Below are positions 21,440-22,859 of a stretch of DNA of 22,859 nucleotides, in pieces. The stretch is from Stenotrophomonas sp. UBA7346. GTDB taxonomy: Bacteria; Pseudomonadota; Gammaproteobacteria; Xanthomonadales; Xanthomonadaceae. The notes under the pieces are model-generated. The model was given only the letters and a program-made list of their open reading frames with translations. It was not told the origin of the DNA and made no database searches. Made by a program: the position numbers and the translations under genes. Location: assembly GCA_002471015.1 (NCBI GenBank), contig DKPB01000043.1:1-22859 (forward strand), in the 5' to 3' direction. Every line of letters starts with the position of its first letter. Position 1 is the stretch's first letter.

Positions 21440-22859
21440 ATGAACCGCATCTATCGTCTGGTATGGAACCGCACCCTCAACGCCTTCGTGGTTGGCTCGG
21501 AGTTGGCGAGCGCACACGGCAAGGCCAGTGGAGCAACGAAGCTGCATGCACCGGCCTCGGCCTTGGCATGGTCTGGAGCGGCCGGCATGTTGGCCTTGGT
21601 GATGGCCTTGCCTGCGCACGCAAGCGATGCACGCCTGGATGACCTGCAGGCGCTGGTTGCCAAATACAGCAATGATCAAACCCAACAGGTGCTGCAGCAG
21701 CTGCCGGCAGCCAATGTGCAGGCCGGCGTCGGTGTCGGCACAGCGCTGAACATTGCCGTGCCCTCGCTCATCCGGGCGGATTTGGGTGCCGCGGTAAAGG
21801 TCCAGGCGCAGGCCGGCACTGCACCGCCGCAGGCACGCCTGCAGGCAGCCGCAAAACTGCGCGCCAAAGTAGCGGTGCCGGTAGCGGACAGGGTGATCGG
21901 CGAAGTGGCCAGTGCGGCCGCACCCGTAGTGCAACTGTTGTCCGGTGCTGCGCCGGGGGCACCCAATGCGGGCGGTACCGCGGGCCTGGTCAACGGTCTG
22001 ACCAACCTGCTGTCGCCTGGCAAGGAAGAAGGCGGTGCGCCGCTGCGCGATACGCTTGCCGGCGTGGTTGGCACGGTAACTGGTCTTGGCGGAACGGCGC
22101 AGGGTGTCGATCCGCTTGCAGGTCTGGTCAGCACTGCGGGCAACGCCATCGCACCGGTGCTGCGTGGTGCAGGTACAAACCTTGGCGCGGTGGTAGGCGG
22201 AGCCACCGGCTCTGCGGCTGCGGGTACCGTGCTCGCTTCGGGTGTCGATCATGTTGCTGGCGTGGTGCACTCCACCACCCAGGCGGTTGCCACGGTGCTT
22301 TCCCCGGGCAAGGAGGAAAATCTGCCGCTGGTGGGGGGCGTGCAGCAGCTGGTCGGTGGTCTGACCGGCGCATTGCAGGGCGGAAATGATGCCGGTGCTG
22401 CGCTCGGCGGTGTCCTGGACGGTGTTGGCCAGGCCGGCGGTGAGGCGGTGGGTGCGCTGACCGGGTCGGCGCAGCTTGGCGGTGCGGTGACCGGCGTGGT
22501 CGCCGGTGTCGCCGACGGGGTCACACAGGTGACCGGCCTGCTGGGCGGTGTTGCCGCGCCGGGGCAGGGTTCCGATGCGCCGTTGCTGGGCGGTGTGCAG
22601 CAGCTGGTTGGTGGTCTGACCGGCGCATTGCAGGGCGACACCGATGCCGGTGCTGCGCTCGGCGGTGTCCTGAATGGTGTTGGCCAGGCCGGCGGTGAGG
22701 CGGTGGGTGCGCTGACCGGGTCGGCGCAGCTTGGCGGTACGGTGACCGGTGTGGTCGCCGGTGTCGCCGACGGGGTCACACAGGTGACCGGCCTGCTGGG
22801 CGGTGTTGCCGCACCGGGGCAGGGTTCCGATGTGGCGCTGCTGGGCGGTGTGCAGCAGC
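21440..22859 (+). CDS. Large repetitive surface/secreted protein with ESPR signal, 3' end missing
   Basis: Open frame of 473 codons that leaves the contig without a stop. The N-terminus MNRIYRLVWNRTLNAFVVGSEL matches the extended signal peptide region (ESPR, PF13018) of type V secreted and other large surface proteins; a normal signal core (LAWSGAAGMLALVMALPAHA) follows, with cleavage after residue 61. The mature part is Gly/Ala/Val/Leu-rich. Residues 62-300 include degenerate units with LLSPGKEE and VLSPGKEE 96 residues apart; from residue 301 near-identical 85-residue units repeat. ATG 21440-21442 has TGGAGG nine bases upstream. No collagen Gly-X-Y pattern is visible, although similar xanthomonad proteins have received collagen-like names. 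Transport type cannot be told without the C-terminus; it could be an autotransporter or another adhesin. Confidence is high in the gene and modest in the class. Confidence 0.85.
   Translation, partial: MNRIYRLVWNRTLNAFVVGSELASAHGKASGATKLHAPASALAWSGAAGMLALVMALPAHASDARLDDLQALVAKYSNDQTQQVLQQLPAANVQAGVGVGTALNIAVPSLIRADLGAAVKVQAQAGTAPPQARLQAAAKLRAKVAVPVADRVIGEVASAAAPVVQLLSGAAPGAPNAGGTAGLVNGLTNLLSPGKEEGGAPLRDTLAGVVGTVTGLGGTAQGVDPLAGLVSTAGNAIAPVLRGAGTNLGAVVGGATGSAAAGTVLASGVDHVAGVVHSTTQAVATVLSPGKEENLPLVGGVQQLVGGLTGALQGGNDAGAALGGVLDGVGQAGGEAVGALTGSAQLGGAVTGVVAGVADGVTQVTGLLGGVAAPGQGSDAPLLGGVQQLVGGLTGALQGDTDAGAALGGVLNGVGQAGGEAVGALTGSAQLGGTVTGVVAGVADGVTQVTGLLGGVAAPGQGSDVALLGGVQQ
22340..22859 (+). repeat. 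255-bp tandem repeat, two full copies and a start of a third
   Basis: Copies begin at 22340, 22595 and 22850 (each at GTGCAGCAGC), a period of exactly 255 bp or 85 codons. The first two differ at 13 positions by my count, about 95% identity, with most changes grouped near bases 43-48 and the last ten codons. Reading frame is kept. The contig stops ten bases into the third copy, so the true copy number is unknown. Confidence 0.93.

Noticed and set aside
21332..22779. Minus-strand open frames across the repeat region
   Set aside because: They are Pro/Thr/Ser/Ala-rich shadows of the repeated plus-strand frame, which carries a clear ESPR signal.
22340..22859. CRISPR array or mobile-element repeat
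   Set aside because: The unit is 255 bp, in frame, with no spacers, no terminal inverted repeats and no transposase nearby.
21440..22859. Collagen-like protein
   Set aside because: The Gly-rich units do not follow a Gly-X-Y triplet pattern in the part that can be read.

Overview
The window looks like one complete short-read contig from a high-GC gammaproteobacterium of the Xanthomonadaceae/Lysobacterales, most likely Stenotrophomonas or a close relative. The assignment rests on the strong GC bias, the family mix (DUF502, DUF2968, DUF3613, LysM/FecR next to CHASE2-GGDEF) and the gene order of the tad locus; there is no rRNA or marker gene to confirm it. Bases 1-14 are an Illumina adapter remnant, and the last bases lie in the third copy of a 255-bp tandem repeat, so both contig ends have a technical explanation.

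Layout. Positions 15-2927 hold ordinary chromosomal genes: the 5' end of a secreted protein, a DUF502 membrane protein with a probably leaderless promoter, a divergent cysteine-containing membrane-anchored protein of unknown function, and a DUF4442 hotdog-fold protein. Positions 2970-6256 are a translationally coupled pair: a secreted LysM-FecR-FN3-like protein followed by a CHASE2 diguanylate cyclase with intact GGDEF and I-site. Positions 6421-8136 carry a thioredoxin-TPR protein (CnoX/YbbN type) and a DUF2968 protein with a clear intrinsic terminator.

Positions 8268-19796 are a twelve-gene tad (Flp pilus) operon on the minus strand: flp, tadV, tadE, rcpC/cpaB, rcpA/cpaC, tadZ/cpaE, tadA, tadB, tadC, tadD, a DUF3613 gene and tadG. 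It contains the pilin, prepilin peptidase, pseudopilin, secretin, motor, platform pair, lipoprotein and TadG needed for a tight-adherence pilus. A 484-bp structured intergenic region separates it from a divergent AraC-type regulator (20281-21234), the obvious candidate regulator. Beyond that, on the plus strand, starts a large repetitive ESPR-signal surface protein (21440 to the end) that runs off the contig.

Taken together the window carries an attachment module (Tad pilus, AraC regulator, repeat-rich ESPR protein) about 2 kb from an envelope-sensing c-di-GMP module (LysM-FecR and CHASE2-GGDEF). A functional link between the two is inference. No mobile element, CRISPR array, tRNA or rRNA was seen.
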